NCBI GenBank assembly: GCA_020912385.1
Contig: CP087211.1
Location: 1,860,001-1,924,000, forward strand
DNA: 64,000 nt
From: Neofusicoccum parvum
Lineage: Eukaryota; Ascomycota; Dothideomycetes; Botryosphaeriales; Botryosphaeriaceae
Reading direction: 5' to 3'
Below, piece after piece: positions 46,997 to 59,122 of the stretch. The notes under the pieces are model-generated. The model was not told the DNA's origin. It searched no databases and saw only the letters and a list, made by a program, of their open reading frames with translations. Position 1 is the stretch's first letter. Every line of letters begins with the position of its first letter. Position numbers and translations under genes: made by a program.

Positions 46997-49859
46997 CGGA
47001 TCGGTTGATCCCGTAATTGAGAATGATGGGCTAGTGGGTGTGTTGTCTTGGACCACTTGGTCACGTCTGCGCACAGGCTCGGGTTGGTGATGACTGAAGC
47101 TTGTGAAAGGGTGCAGGGTTTCATTGGTAGCGGGAAGAGGTTGCGCAATTGAGAGTGGGAACTCTTGACCCGTTGTAGCTTCCACGCTGGGCCGTTGTTG
47201 GGTTTGTTCTAAGAAATGGAATGCTGGTTCGTTCTCTGAAGTGTGGTTGTGAGATGAAAGTCCATTGTTGGCACTATTTGCTGGCATTGTCGTATCCGCA
47301 ACTGTTACAGAAGGATGTCTGATGACCGGGGTGTAGCCATTGTGAGAGACTGTGGAGTGTCCGAGGTTCAATGTTGACTCATCCTGGACGCTGGGCATTT
47401 GCGGAGGCGGAACCGAGGAAAGAGACCGGCTGTCAGCGGCGTCAGATCGTTGACAGGAATTGACGAAGGCAACGAAGCCCTCCCACATTTGCCATGCCTC
47501 TGCACGGTCTTCGTGTGAGAGGCCCTGGTTTACAAGCTCAGAACGCATCATGTCGGCGAACATGGAAATCCTATCCCCGTAGTCTGAACTCATGAAATTA
47601 GTTGAAATCATCACACTCTGGGGTTGGAACGTACAAGGAGAGGGTATGTTGTTTACAGCATCTTGATCATATTCGAACAAGATTCGCCAGATGGCTTTCC
47701 ATTTTTCCACGTCGCTTAGCTTGCGCTTGCTGCTTATCAAATTGATGTGTGCTTTCTGGTCTGGCGTAAACCCAAGTTTCTCCTCTCCAAATCCAGGACA
47801 GGAGTTTTCCCGATGGTCTTGCGTCTCACGAACAGTGTTAAAGCACTCAAAGCACTTGTAACACAAATGACATCCAAGATCATGCTTCCGAATCAGATGT
47901 TCCCTATTGGAGTCAGCTTTAGTACAATGGATTGCAGGAATGAAACTCGAGGGTTACCTACTTCAGTCTCTGAAAGCTGGTGAATCCGGGAGGTTTGCAG
48001 ACTCGTTCGAGTGCCGGATTTGAAGGATTTTTCTTGAAGTAGGGACATGCAAGTCTTTGATTCCCACCGGAACTGGTTTTTCGCGGACGCTTGGGATCCG
48101 GTGGTTTGTCGTCACCGTCGTTGCTCTCGTCATTGTCTCTTTGCCGGCTGTTCTTGGAGCCAGAGGACCTCCGTGGATATGAACTACTACCACTGCTTGT
48201 TCCGGTGGAAGTGGTGGCTTGCCCAGGCTCTCGGCTCGAATTGGGCTGCGAGTTGCCGTCGGAAGGACTCAGCTCGGTCCCCGTGTTCCCAACACCACCC
48301 GCCGTCTCTTCCGAAGAGTCTGAGTTCAAAGAGGAGTCTTCTTCAGATTCATCATCCGTAAGTGAGTCGGACATTGACAGTTGGCTCTCATCTGACCCCC
48401 CTCGCATTGAGCTGTCAAACCAGACATAGTCCCTCAAGCTTTGCGTGAGTAGGAGAAACGACCGATGACTGCCGACATTTCGAGACCGTGCTAGTACGTA
48501 AGACTCCAGTATCTCGAGCGACTGTAGCGCAGAGGTTCGAAAAGACTCATTGATACCAACTCCGGTACCCGTCTGGTTGTTTCTGGGTCCTTGGAGAATG
48601 CGAGTGATGTCTGGCAGTTGTCCTATGTGCGACGGCGCCGGCTGGTGTATACTACTTTCCTGTTTGTGCCTGTCAAAAGCGGCATTGTGATATTCAAGAC
48701 GAGTAGTCTCTTCAACATCATCACAATCTTTCCAATAATGTCAGCTTCTGGACTGTTTCAAGATAGACATTCCATACTTACATGGAGAGGGTATATTCTC
48801 CAGTGCCTCCCGGTCTTCCCGAAAAAGGGTTCTATAAATTTCTCTCCATTGATCATCTTCTGGGATTTTTCTCTGCCCACTCTTGAGTTCTCTCTCTTGC
48901 TCTTGAGTGTATCCGTGACTCCGGGAAAGGTGTTGCCTGATGCCGTCAGTGATGGGCATTGGGGAGCGATAACGAAAGGCATGTATGAGTGTAATAAAAG
49001 GCATTCAAATGATGGCTTACTTCAGTCTGGATACATTTTCAAACCCTGGTGACATGCATGCAAACGATATCGGCGGGAGTGAGGGATTTCTTTTGTAGTA
49101 AGGACAAGCGAACTTCCTCCTCGATCTTTGCACGCTTGGAAATCCACCAATCCTGGATCTCTTGTTGTGGTCATCTCTATCATCTCCGTCACCATCACTC
49201 TCATCTTCGCCATCTTTATCGTACTCTAATTTTGGCCCGTTCCCGCTCTCTGAAGGGCGAAAATCTCTGGCTGAACCTCGCTCACTCGTGTTTGAAGGCT
49301 TGGAATCGGGTTGGGGACCGCCATCGGCATGATTGTGATCGGAACCGTTCACAGATGACTGCTGTTCGCTCTTGAATGGTGGAAGAGCATCAGGACCCTT
49401 CATATCTCCAATTTCTGACAGGAGACGGTCTACGATCCGGAGTGTGGAAGATGAGATCTGGGGCAGAGGATCCATGGAAGCGGGAAAACTGGGTGAGTTT
49501 TCCATCTTGGTCAATGTAGTATCATTGCTGTCGAGGTCTTCGAGGTCGTGCATGTCCAGATGGAGGGGCTCATCCTCTAATGCAGAGTCATCGAGTCGTA
49601 AAGGCGACGGACACATGTCGAGAGAGAGCTCTGCGTATGCACTTTCCCCAGAGACAGTCCCGTCGGTATCAGGAGTTCTTGCTGAGTATGATTGGCCGGG
49701 AGAACCATACGTGGAATCCACTTGTGGACTCCTCTTCCCACTCTTCCAGGTGCATGGAATCTCCGGAAGCAAGCCACCGCTGACATGGCAAATTTGCATC
49801 GGGAAGGCCAGAAACGCGGGAGATTTCTCGGGCGAGGGTTGTCTCGTAGACCGAATCAT
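46916..49859 (-). CDS. Fungal protein with two zinc-finger-like (CPYY...RLKxHL) modules
   Basis: Five exons (49021-49859, 48782-48936, 47962-48727, 47635-47903, 46916-47583) give 898 aa; all four introns (84, 54, 58, 51 bp) keep phase. The module seen in a large fungal family occurs twice. Module 1 (about 240-345) has KFACPYYKRNP, ENVSRLKQHLSRSH and then QWREIYRTLF...IPSPY, but lacks the second Cys/His cluster. Module 2 (about 553-690) has RLACPYFKKNP, RLKEHLIRKH, CHLCYKCFECF, DHRENSC and KWKAIWRILF...IPSPY. Acidic and Ser-rich linkers separate them. Function is unknown; a C2H2-like nucleic-acid or protein-binding role is a guess. The alternative of two separate genes is less likely, because the frame between the modules stays open for about 100 codons with no ATG. 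The start is the first ATG of the open frame. GC is lower than in neighbours. Confidence 0.72.
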
Positions 49860-50707
49860 TGCTTGGCTGGGGTACAGTTCAGATCGGCAGACGTTCTTTA
49901 CGTATCCTGGGAGGCCAACAGAAGGCAAATTAACTTTCGCGTGTTGGAACCAGGGAAAATCAGCGTACCAGTAGTAAAACTTTTAGAACTACGACTGAAA
50001 GACTCTTATGACTTTTTGGACGATTCAAGAATTCTCGGAGAGGAAGGGAGGTGGCAGAGGGAATGAGTGTAGAGGAGTAGAGGCGGGGAGGCGAGTGTGT
50101 GGTTTTTATTGAGGCTGAGCTTAGGGCTTTTCTTACCCGCGCATATGCGCAGCTGCGCATTTGCGCGACTGTCTCCGCACATAGTACGCTTCCGCCTGGC
50201 TTTGTGTAACGGGCAAGGGTGTCAGATTTGAGAAATAGCGGTCATTCTCGTCGAGTCACAGGCTTCCACTGATGGATCTTTCGTGCTTGACACACCATTG
50301 GAAGCTTGGTGGACTCACCGATCGGTTCTGTATGTTGGGTTCTGGGGTTGACTTCTGATTGGCGCTCTCTGTAAGAAATCCGAGGACCAATCACCTTCAC
50401 CGAAAAAAACATAACAGAAATCCGTCGTAGGAGAAAGGATGGATAATATGCAAACAAATAAGTTTCGCGGCTATTGAGAAAGCGAGCCGAGAATATGGTT
50501 GGTTCCTTGAGTTTAGCGTACAAATACGACAAGCGAGGGAAGGTTGACACGGTTTGGTCTAACATTTCGATTTGAGATCCTTGGTTGAAATGGTGGGTAT
50601 AGAAGATAGTTATGCGTAGCGGGCTACCGAAAAACAAACTCTATTCCAAGCTCTTCTGGATGCTCACCCAGGGTGTATGCCGAATGCTTATTGCTCCTTG
50701 CCGTCAC
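49860..50707. other. Intergenic upstream of the zinc-finger-module gene
   Basis: No gene supported. AT-richer than average. It contains the promoter of the leftward zinc-finger-module gene and the 3' end of the MFS gene. A 131-codon minus-strand frame (50242-50637) begins with TTG and has no recognisable domain. Confidence 0.4.
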
Positions 50708-52551
50708 TCAGATTTCCTCCGTCTTAGGCCCATCGTCTCCATCTTCAGGTAAACTTTTCTCCGATCTTCGTGACTGCTTTTCCGCATCACTTTCTAAATC
50801 CCGCACGATCTCGTCTTCTCCCCTCACCTTCATGCCCTCCTTTCGAGACGCATCCTCCCCAGCCACCTCCCCCAGAGCCTTCTCTTCATCCCTCTGCGCA
50901 GCACCCTGACCCTGGCCGCTCACTTCCTCCATCAGCTTCTGCCTGATGCCCCACCCTCCCGACCACCCCAGCCACCCATTCTCCCACGGGCCCCTCACCG
51001 CGCAAAACAGCAGACTCACGCACACAAACCCCACGCTCACGCTCCCACTCGCCACCCACCCGCTCCGCACATACACGCTACTCCCCACAGCCGTCCCCAT
51101 CAGCTGGCCGCAAAACGTAAACACCATGAACGCGGTATTGACCCTATTCCGCGCGCGCGGGGCGATGGCGTAGATGGCGGCGCGGTTGGCGACCTGGGCG
51201 GACTGGAAGCCCAGGTCGAAGAGGAAGGCCTGGATGACGGGGCCGGCGAGGGTGAAGGTGCCGGTGTAGGTGCCGACGACGATGCCGGCCAGGGCGATGA
51301 GCTCGCCCAGCACGACCGAGAACCACGGCACGAAGCGGTCGGTGATGAGGCGCGCGTACAGCGGGCCGAACACCATGGCGCCGATGCCGATGAGCGCGAA
51401 GAGCCCGATAATCAGCGGCGAGAGGTGGTACGGCGGCCCCGCGAGGAGGAAGGTGAGCGTCGTCCAGAAGTTGGTGAAGGTGGCGGAGGTGAAGAGGGAC
51501 TGGAGGAGGGGGCGGCGGTGTTAGTGGGGAGGTGGCTGGGGGTGTGGGAGAAGGGGCTTACGGACGATTAGGCAGGATTGCATGAGGGTTGGCTGTTTGA
51601 AGAGGAGGGTTATGATGGACCAGAGGAGCTTGAAGTAGTTGAGGTTTTTGGTGGGGTTGGTGGACGGGTAGTCGGGCATGAAGGCGAAGACGAGGAGTGC
51701 CATGAGGTATTGCAGGCCGAGTGCCATCCAGTAGACGTCGCGCCAGGAGACGTATTCGGTGATGGTGCCGGAGAGGAGACGCGCGATCAGGATGCCGAGC
51801 ATGAGGCCGGAGGTTACGATAGAGAGGGAGACACCTTTCTTGTTGGGCGGCGCGAGCTCGCCGACCAGGGGGAGCATAAGCTGCGGCGTGACAGTTGTGG
51901 CGCCGACGATGAAGGAGAGGGCTGAGAAGACGGGCAGAGAGGTTGTTATGCAGAGGCCGATCCTGGTGAGAGAGTGTCAGCGGAGGATTTGATAGGACAC
52001 GATTGAGGCTCAGCGATGCACAAGGCCATCCGTCGCACATCCACTCACCACACCGTTGCGGTCAAGAACATCAACCCCGTCACAAAAGGTCTCCTCTTCA
52101 CCATATCTGCCAGCGGACACAGGAATAGCAGCCCCGCGGCGTATCCGGCCTGCATGACGGTTGGAATCTGCGATACTTTGTCATACGTGACATTGAAGTC
52201 GTCCGCCAGAATGTTCAAGATTGGGTGGTTGTAGTCTGCATATGGATGTTAGCAGGAGCCCAATTGCACGGAGTATAGTTGGGCCATACAGAGATTCGCA
52301 ACGGTAAAGGCGCCGGCGAAAGCGAAGAGGAAGTTCAAGCCCATGGAAAATCCCGGCGGGTTCTGCGGGTCCCAGCGACAGTTTGGCGGAACCCAGAAAA
52401 GGATGTCGATTGTGCGCTGCCATGTTGATGGCTTTGCAGACGCTTCTGCTGTCTCATCACTACTGGAGGACGGCAATGGCGACTCGGGTGTTGTTGTTGG
52501 CGGGGAGGGGCACTGGGCCTTGGCTTCGGGCAACCTCTCTTGCGTCATCAT
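50708..52551 (-). CDS. Major facilitator superfamily transporter
   Basis: Four exons (52290-52551, 52049-52235, 51566-51962, 50708-51499) give 545 aa. Twelve hydrophobic segments are expected; clear ones include the first (GLNFLFAFAGAFTVANL), the pair around PTVMQAGYAAGLLFLCPLADMVKRRP (the loop 2-3 motif as LADMVKRRP) and TNFWTTLTFLLAGPPYHLS. The C-terminal 85 residues are charged and cytoplasmic (repeated Glu, Asp, Arg). It belongs to a common fungal group of uncharacterised, drug/H+ antiporter-like MFS carriers; the substrate is unknown. The start is the first ATG (two in a row at 52551 and 52548). Intron 3 must use GTCCGT as donor to keep frame; the nearby GTAAGC three bases on would shift it. 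Confidence 0.85.
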
Positions 52552-54102
52552 CCAGGAGCTCAAGAGATAAGCTTAAAGGCAAAAGAAAACAAGGGGCAGA
52601 CTACCGCTCGCGTGGCACACTCTGGCCCCCCAACAACACTCGGAACGGTTCGGGGAGTGAGACAACAACGGCGTTTTGAACTGGGAGAACCGGTCAGGAT
52701 GTTTCACCGCATTCACGGAAAGCTCTTGATAAGCTAAGCACACCATTTCCATCTGCCGGGTCCCCTCACGCCTCGCGGCCACAAAGCCCTAAGTCCGATG
52801 GCTGCTATGCCGTCCCTGGTCGCTTGGCGATCCCGTGGCTTCACTCTCGGGATCCCGACCAATCAGCGAAAGGGCGAGCCGCGGAAGTGGGCTTCTCGGG
52901 CCAGCGCTGTCTTGGGAGCGTTCTTGACGAGCTTCCTTCATGTGTGACACCGGAAGGCGCTTCGTGTTGAAAGACTTCACTCAGCCGGAGAGGGGTTGAA
53001 CAGAACAGAGAATGCCAGGAGGAGCAGCTCTGGCCTCATACCGGTCGTGAACTGAAGTAGTTGGAGTGACTTTTGATTGGCCATTCTGGGCTTGCTCGAG
53101 GGCGCGCACTATTTGCCTGACTGCACCAATCGAAACGAAGGTAGAAACTCGTGCTGTCCTGTGTGGAGGCAAAATCCCAGCGACGAGCGTTCTGAGTCCG
53201 TCGGGCCCATGGTCCAGAGGTCGGCCTGCTGGTGTAAAAAAATAAGCTCTGTGGACAAGAGTTAGCACTGCGTGAAGCCACGCGGTCACGGGCCGGCACG
53301 CGTCTGAAGATACATCGCTCAGGCGGAGGGTTGCGCAGTCAAGGCCGGGGCGGTTCATGTCGAGGCTGAGGCCCAGGTCCAGAGACGTCACGACTGGGCG
53401 GCTTGACGGCTGGCGGGAATGGCGTCGGCAAGTGGAGCTTGGGCCCGCGGCTCAAAGAGCTTGTCGCCTTGTCGCCTCCTCCACCTCCGCCTCCACCACG
53501 CCGGCCGTCTCCACCCGATGTCGCTCATGCTCTGCCGGGAACGAGCCTGAGCCTGGACACCACGCTTTCGTCAGCACGAGATGCACACACGCACGGATGC
53601 ACGAACCCCATCTCAATGCCGCCGGGAGTGGCGCGGTGGCGCAGGCTCAGCGGCCTACATGCTCGTGTCATCGAAACGTCACCGGCAGCGTAGTGCTCTA
53701 CTGTCCCTCGCACGTCCGATTTCGCTCTCCTGCTGTGAATAAGCCAGGACGCTCTCGACTTTCTTGACGACTGACATTAGCTCGCGCTGCCGTCTCCGTA
53801 GCCCACCCATTGGCCCACACCAGACGAGCTTCTACTCACCCCTGCCAGTTCCTGTAGCCTCCCGTTGGCTCAGTCCCGCATCCAGCTGATGGTGAAGTCA
53901 CACCAGCATCGATTTCCCCATCCGCATCGACTCCCATTCCATCATCAGAGACAGCCATGTCATTCTTCCATGCTAATGTCACAATGGCTGCCGCGTGGCA
54001 CCCGCAATGCCCGCCACCGCCTGGCCCAGCTGCGGCTATAAAACCGTGCTTTCCGTCCGAGTTGAATTGACTTCTGCAGCAACCGCCTTAAGCCTCGCTA
54101 CC
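52552..54102. other. Divergent promoter region between MFS transporter and Rds1
   Basis: No gene supported. The right end is the Rds1 core promoter. Short open frames around 53357-53767 are GC-rich and overlap each other. Confidence 0.4.
54037..54043 (+). promoter_or_regulatory. TATA box of the Rds1-like gene
   Basis: TATAAAA lies 60 bp before the chosen ATG, in a context of otherwise GC-rich DNA. Strong TATA boxes are typical of highly regulated stress genes. Confidence 0.6.
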
Positions 54103-55596
54103 ATGTTCTCCAGGTCAGTCTTCGCGAGTGCTGTTCTGGCCTGCTTGGCCGCAGCTGCTCCGGCCCCGAAGCCTGATGTCTCCGGCTACACCGGTGCCGA
54201 TGCTCCCTACGCCACCGAGACTCCCGAGCCTCTCACCGACGTAGCCACCTCCTTCGGCCCTGACTCTCAGATTGCCGCCACCTACACCACCGCTGAGACG
54301 ATCCCCCCAAGGCGGAGCAGCGTCTTGACTGGCCCTACCAGCCATGGTCCGTTCTCTGGAACGCCCACCACTACCGGCGCGGTGAAGGCCCCCGCGACCG
54401 AGGCTTCTTCTATCGCGCCTCTCCCTCCGAACCCCACCGCGACTTACTACAATTCTGATGGAGAGCTCCAGGAGCCGGCCCCTGCCCCTTACACGCCTGC
54501 TGGTGGTCTTGGTACCAACGGCACCGAGCCTCGCTACATGGTGAACTCCGACTTCGACTTCGAGTCCATCCAGCTTGGCCTGTACCAAGAGTGGATTGAG
54601 CTCGACCTGTTCAACAATGGTCTGGCCACCTTTTCCGACGAAGATTTTCTGGCAGCCGGCCTCACCGGCGAGGACCGCGCATTGATCAGCTTCATGGCTC
54701 AGCAGGAGACCGGCCATGCTACGCTGCTGTCCAACATGCTCGGCGAGCGCGCTGCACCTCAGTGCACGTACAACTACCCCTTCACCACCGTGCGTGAGTA
54801 CATCGACTTCAACCAGAAGCTCACGCGCTGGGGCGAATCCGGCGTCTGGGGCTTCATCAACCACCTCGACGCGCGCGAAGTCGGCCAGCTGCTCTCGCAG
54901 TCCATCGCCACCGAGGCCCGGCAGCAGATGAGCTTCCGCCAGATGCTCGGCCTGCACCCCTACCCCGTCTGGTTCGAGACCGGCATCCCGCAGTCGTGGG
55001 CCTGGACCTACCTGGCCCCGTACATCTCGTCGTGCCCGGAAAACACGACCCGGCTGGCGTGGCAGAACTTCCCGGCCCTGCACATCGCCAACCAGCCCAA
55101 CCCCAACCGCGTGTCCGCCAATGACACGGCCGATGGCGAGGTCGTCGGCGACCGCGTCGCCGACCCGTCAGACTCGCGCATCCCCCAGGCCGAGTCGTGC
55201 GTCAACGTCAACACGACCGGATACAGCTGCGGGCCCGCCATCTCGCGCAACCGCAGCGAGCCGCTGTCTTTCCCCGGCCGCCAGGTCCGCTTCTCCTGGG
55301 ACGAGCCCGGCCAGGCCGTCGGCCCCAACAATAGCTACGTTACCGACACCTCTGCGGGCGAGCCGGCGTTCGTCGCTTGGGTCAGCCAGCTGAACCTGAC
55401 GTACACGCCGCTGACGAAGACGGGCGCGAATGAAGGGTACTCGTACCAGCCGGCTGGGTATGTGTATGAGGGTGATCCGGCGGTTAACGGGACGATGTTC
55501 GTGGCCCTGACGGATGATGATTTGTACCTCACGCCGTTCAACCTGAGCATGATCAACCCGCATGTGAGGGCGCTGGGTATTTATCAGGCTGGTTAA
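54103..55596 (+). CDS. Secreted Rds1-like protein, ferritin-like fold
   Basis: Single-exon gene of 497 aa. The N-terminus is a signal peptide (MFSRSVFASAVLACLAAAAP). A Pro/Thr/Ser linker to about residue 145 is followed by a ferritin-like domain (about 150-330) with conserved DFESIQLGLYQEWIELDLF, FMAQQETGHATLLSNML and TEARQQMSFRQMLG. The Glu and His residues in these helices could bind metal. Several N-glycosylation sites follow in the C-terminal beta-rich part. The S. pombe homologue rds1 responds to nutrient and oxygen stress; the biochemical role is unknown. The upstream in-frame ATG at 53995 was rejected because the TATA box lies between the two and only the second start gives a signal peptide. 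Confidence 0.88.
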   Translation: MFSRSVFASAVLACLAAAAPAPKPDVSGYTGADAPYATETPEPLTDVATSFGPDSQIAATYTTAETIPPRRSSVLTGPTSHGPFSGTPTTTGAVKAPATEASSIAPLPPNPTATYYNSDGELQEPAPAPYTPAGGLGTNGTEPRYMVNSDFDFESIQLGLYQEWIELDLFNNGLATFSDEDFLAAGLTGEDRALISFMAQQETGHATLLSNMLGERAAPQCTYNYPFTTVREYIDFNQKLTRWGESGVWGFINHLDAREVGQLLSQSIATEARQQMSFRQMLGLHPYPVWFETGIPQSWAWTYLAPYISSCPENTTRLAWQNFPALHIANQPNPNRVSANDTADGEVVGDRVADPSDSRIPQAESCVNVNTTGYSCGPAISRNRSEPLSFPGRQVRFSWDEPGQAVGPNNSYVTDTSAGEPAFVAWVSQLNLTYTPLTKTGANEGYSYQPAGYVYEGDPAVNGTMFVALTDDDLYLTPFNLSMINPHVRALGIYQAG

Positions 55597-56814
55597 AAGG
55601 ATTTGATTGTTGGTTTATGCACGTAAGATAGTTGAGAAAAGTTGGTTGGTGTCTAATGGGTTATAATGAGGGAGCATGGGGTTGTTTAACCAGTAGCTCT
55701 GGAAGAGTTGTAGGATAGAATGCGCAACACTTCGTGGCGGAGTCAGCGCATGAGCAGAAATGTACAATGTGGACTATCACAAAAATTGCATCCACGAAAT
55801 CAATTTCTTATGACAGTGCAAGTCACAGCTCGAGTCATCAGGCCAGTTCCCCGCCGCATAATCGTAGAAGGAAAAAAAAATTCTCGACCCCGGATAGTAT
55901 CTTGCTGGGTTTGTGTCCAGTATTCGGGCGATCTCTAGGACTGAGAGTATAACGCAAGCATCCATTCTCTGATCATAGAATTTGGCTCTGAAATGGCTTT
56001 CTTGAATAAAAAAGTCATTGTACCAGCTCACCACCAGTTTTTGCCCAAATCTCGAAGGAAAAGATGAAGGCATATCGATATTGGCTCGGATTTGACAGGA
56101 CAGTGCTAAAAGCCAATACCACAAATTGAAGATGCTGATTACCTGCTTCTATTTCATGTAGAAGATGTTGATGCCAATCAATACTCGAGAATCTAAAGCC
56201 GGCAAGATTCGGTCGCTGGTGAAGCACGTAATACTATTATTGGCATGAACTGGGTGAATCAGTAGAAGTAGAAGAAAAGGTTGTGTTGAGTCCTGGATAG
56301 TGTGGCTTATAGCAAGCGGTATGGAAGACACGGTAAGGTGGAGAGGATAGGGACGGAGCTGTATCTCTTAGAGAATAATGACTGCCTCCCCAAGTGGATT
56401 AGAACCTCATTTACCAGACTTAAGATTCTTCAACACCGTTCAGAAGAAGCGTGGTCGAGCGAGAATTGTGCACTGAGATGATATTCTTTGGGAATATGGT
56501 TGCGAATGTTGAGCCGAGCCGCAAGTGGTTGTTCAATTAAGCTACAACATCGACCGGTTAACATTGCGTAGAATTTAGGAGTGTCCGATGAGAACACTAA
56601 TGAATTGTATTTCATTATAAAAATACAACAGAACCCAAAGATGCGGTATCTTGAAGGAATTGAACATAACGAAAGAGTCGTCGCGCACCGATGCACCCCG
56701 TCCTAAACCTCGTACTCATCCAATCTCACCAATCCTCCTCCGTAGTGCTAGCCAAACTATCCTCCAACCCTTGCTCAAACTGCCACCCTTCACTCTCACC
56801 CTTCACACCTCCCC
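55597..56814. other. Intergenic between convergent Rds1 and fasciclin genes
   Basis: About 1.2 kb, AT-richer than the surroundings, made of two 3' flanks. No gene supported. Confidence 0.45.
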
Positions 56815-58120
56815 TCACAGCGCAAAGACAACCCCGCCCAACCCCACCGCCACACCCATCAACCCAGCACTAACCATCTTACCCGCACCACTGCTCGGCA
56901 ACGGCGACTCGCTACCCGCCGTCGGCGTCGAACCGCCACTGACGTTGCTCCCACCGCCACCCACCGGCGCGGTCGGCGTGGGCACACCCGACGTGTACGG
57001 CACATCCGTCGCGGCAGTCGCGCCCTCGAACTGCACGGCACCGGCGTCGTCATCGCCAGCCGGCGGGGAAGCAGTCGCATTGGCGGGGTTGAGGACGCTG
57101 GTTGCACATCAGCACCACGCCCACCGACAAAGGGAGGAGGGGCGGGAAAGGAGGACGGAGGGAAACTCACTTGTCGATGACGTGCACGACGCCATTCGCG
57201 ACCAGCACGTCGGCGACGACGACCTTGGCGCCGTTCACGAACACGTCGCCGTCGTCCAGCACGCGGATCGTCAGCTCGGCGCCGTTCAGCGTGCGCACCG
57301 TCTGCGACGGCTGCAGCCCGGCGCTGTACGCGACGGTCCCGTTGACGACGTGGTAGGTCAGCACGTCGGTCAGCTGCGCGGTCGTGGCGTTGGCGAGCGC
57401 GCCGCCGATGGCCGCGAAGGCCGCGTTGGTCGGCGCGAAGATGGTGAGGTCGGGCGTCGTGTCGACGGCGGCGACGAGGTCGGCGGTTGTCAGGGCGCCG
57501 GCGAGGGCGGTTAGGTTGGCGGCGAGGGCGGTGGTGGAGGCGTTGGCGGGGACGGTGAGGACGGTGTCGATGATGTGGACGACGCCGTCGGAGAATTGGA
57601 CATCCTGGGTGAGGGGGTTAGCGGGTGGTTTTGGAGCAGAGCTCGTGTCTCAGGAGGCACTTACAGCCTGGGTGACCGTCGAATTCATGAGCAGGCCCGA
57701 GTAGAAAACAACGCGGTCGTCCTCCTCTTCCACCCCGACCCTCTGGCCACCGGTAACGTTGGTGTACATCGAGTCTGTAAGGAGGGTGGGGATGAATTGG
57801 CTGTCCTCGGTGATCTGATTGGACGCGTACGTGCCGTTCAGGACGTGGTAGGTCAGCACCGCCTGAATGAGGCCCGGGTTGGTGGCCAGCTGTGAGCCCA
57901 TGGGGCTGGCGAGCAGCTTGCTGAAGGCGTCATTGTTGGGCGCCAGGATAGTAATATTGGTCGCACTGGCTAGCGACGACGCTACGTCTGGGAACATGCC
58001 CAGGTACGTCGTCAGGTTCGACAGCTCGGGTGTATTGGCGAGCGTGGCATTGAGGTCCTGCGGTGTGGTTTGGGCGAAGGCCGTCGAGGCCAATGCCGCA
58101 AAGGTGAGGTACTTGAGCAT
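56815..58120 (-). CDS. GPI-type cell-surface protein with two fasciclin (FAS1) domains
   Basis: Three exons (57665-58120, 57171-57604, 56815-57097) give 390 aa. A signal peptide (MLKYLTFAALASTAFA) leads to FAS1 domain 1 (about 20-150; ITILAPNNDAFSKLL, then VLTYHVLNGTY) and FAS1 domain 2 (about 150-300; LTIFAPTNAAFAAIGG, then VLTYHVVNGTV and VVADVLVANGVVHVID). A Gly/Ser/Thr/Pro spacer and a terminal hydrophobic segment (from GKMVSAGLMGVAVG) suggest a GPI anchor. Many NxT sites. FAS1 proteins act in cell adhesion and wall organisation. The start was chosen for the signal peptide; an in-frame upstream ATG would bury it. A TATTTAA box (58230-58236) is a likely TATA element about 110 bp upstream. 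Confidence 0.9.
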
Positions 58121-59122
58121 CTTTCTTTCTCGCTGTTCCGAAACGGTACAAAGCAATTTGACAGTTGACTGCGAAGGAGGGGAGAAATAGGTGGTCGCTG
58201 AAGCGTAGAAGACGGACAAGGGCAACGGCTATTTAAGGACAGAAACTCTAGGCATGACACTCCACCTTCGGAAGTTAAAACTGGAAAAGGCAGATTGGAC
58301 GAAGCAGGAACAGACTCGCCTCCCCAGCAAGCACCTCAACCCCCCGCCCTCCCGCGCCATCAGGTCGCCAGATGGTAGGTTGACTAACCAACAGCACGGC
58401 TGACCGGCCGCGATATTGCTGGGCATAGGTAATAACGTTGGTGCCTAGGCCGCGCGGTACACGGTAGCATAACGAAGGAGCAAAAGCGACGATGTCATGA
58501 CGACTTAGACTCGTCCAGTTGGGACGAGATGGTATGAGCCACAAACATTGGCAGAAAGGCCCCATCGTCGGCATCCTCGGATGTTCGAAAGCGAAGGCTC
58601 CGCGAATGGTCCAGCCGCGCTAGCCAAGCACACCGCGTCCCGCTTGGCCCTGGAAGGAGTCTCCGTCGCCATCGCGAGAGGCAGCAGTCCACCAGGCGAC
58701 GCGGCTCCACACGGCGAGAGACACCTGGTTATTGGAGAGGCGTGTGCCAAGGGCCGCGGCGGGGGAGGGGGATGTCCTGCTCGATCGAGCTGGCGAGGTC
58801 ATGGGCACACACTTTGGCGCTACGATCGTGGCAGTGAGGGGCCACCTTGGAGGATTGCTTGGAGGTTTCCAGAAATCCGGGCCGCAGTGGGATAGACGGG
58901 GGCAAGCACTGACAGTTCGATGCCTGAAGGCAGTTAGTAAGGATGGAATAAGCAAGCAGACGCCGTTTGGGCGGCCTGGGGCACAATAATGCGGAGAAGC
59001 CGGGGACGGGCAGATCGCGCCGGCTGCCGTGTTTCAGCCTTGGGCTCAGAGACTGTGTTGGCGTCATAGCCGGTCCAATTTCGCAACACGAGCCGAGCAA
59101 ACATTAATCATATACATAGAAA
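58121..59122. other. Intergenic upstream of the fasciclin gene
   Basis: Holds the fasciclin promoter and the 3' end of the CDF transporter gene. No gene supported. Confidence 0.45.

Noticed and set aside
48531..48545. GGTTCGAAA resembling a tRNA B box
   Set aside because: No matching A box or cloverleaf, and it lies inside a coding exon.
48438..48740. Boundary between two separate zinc-finger genes
   Set aside because: The frame is open throughout, lacks an ATG and joins in phase to exons on both sides, so a single gene is the simpler model.
50242..50637. 131-codon minus-strand frame between the zinc-finger and MFS genes
   Set aside because: It begins with TTG, has no domain and no conserved neighbours; probably chance in AT-richer DNA.
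53995..54102. Upstream ATG extending the Rds1-like protein by 36 residues
   Set aside because: The TATA box lies inside this extension, and the extension would mask an excellent signal peptide.
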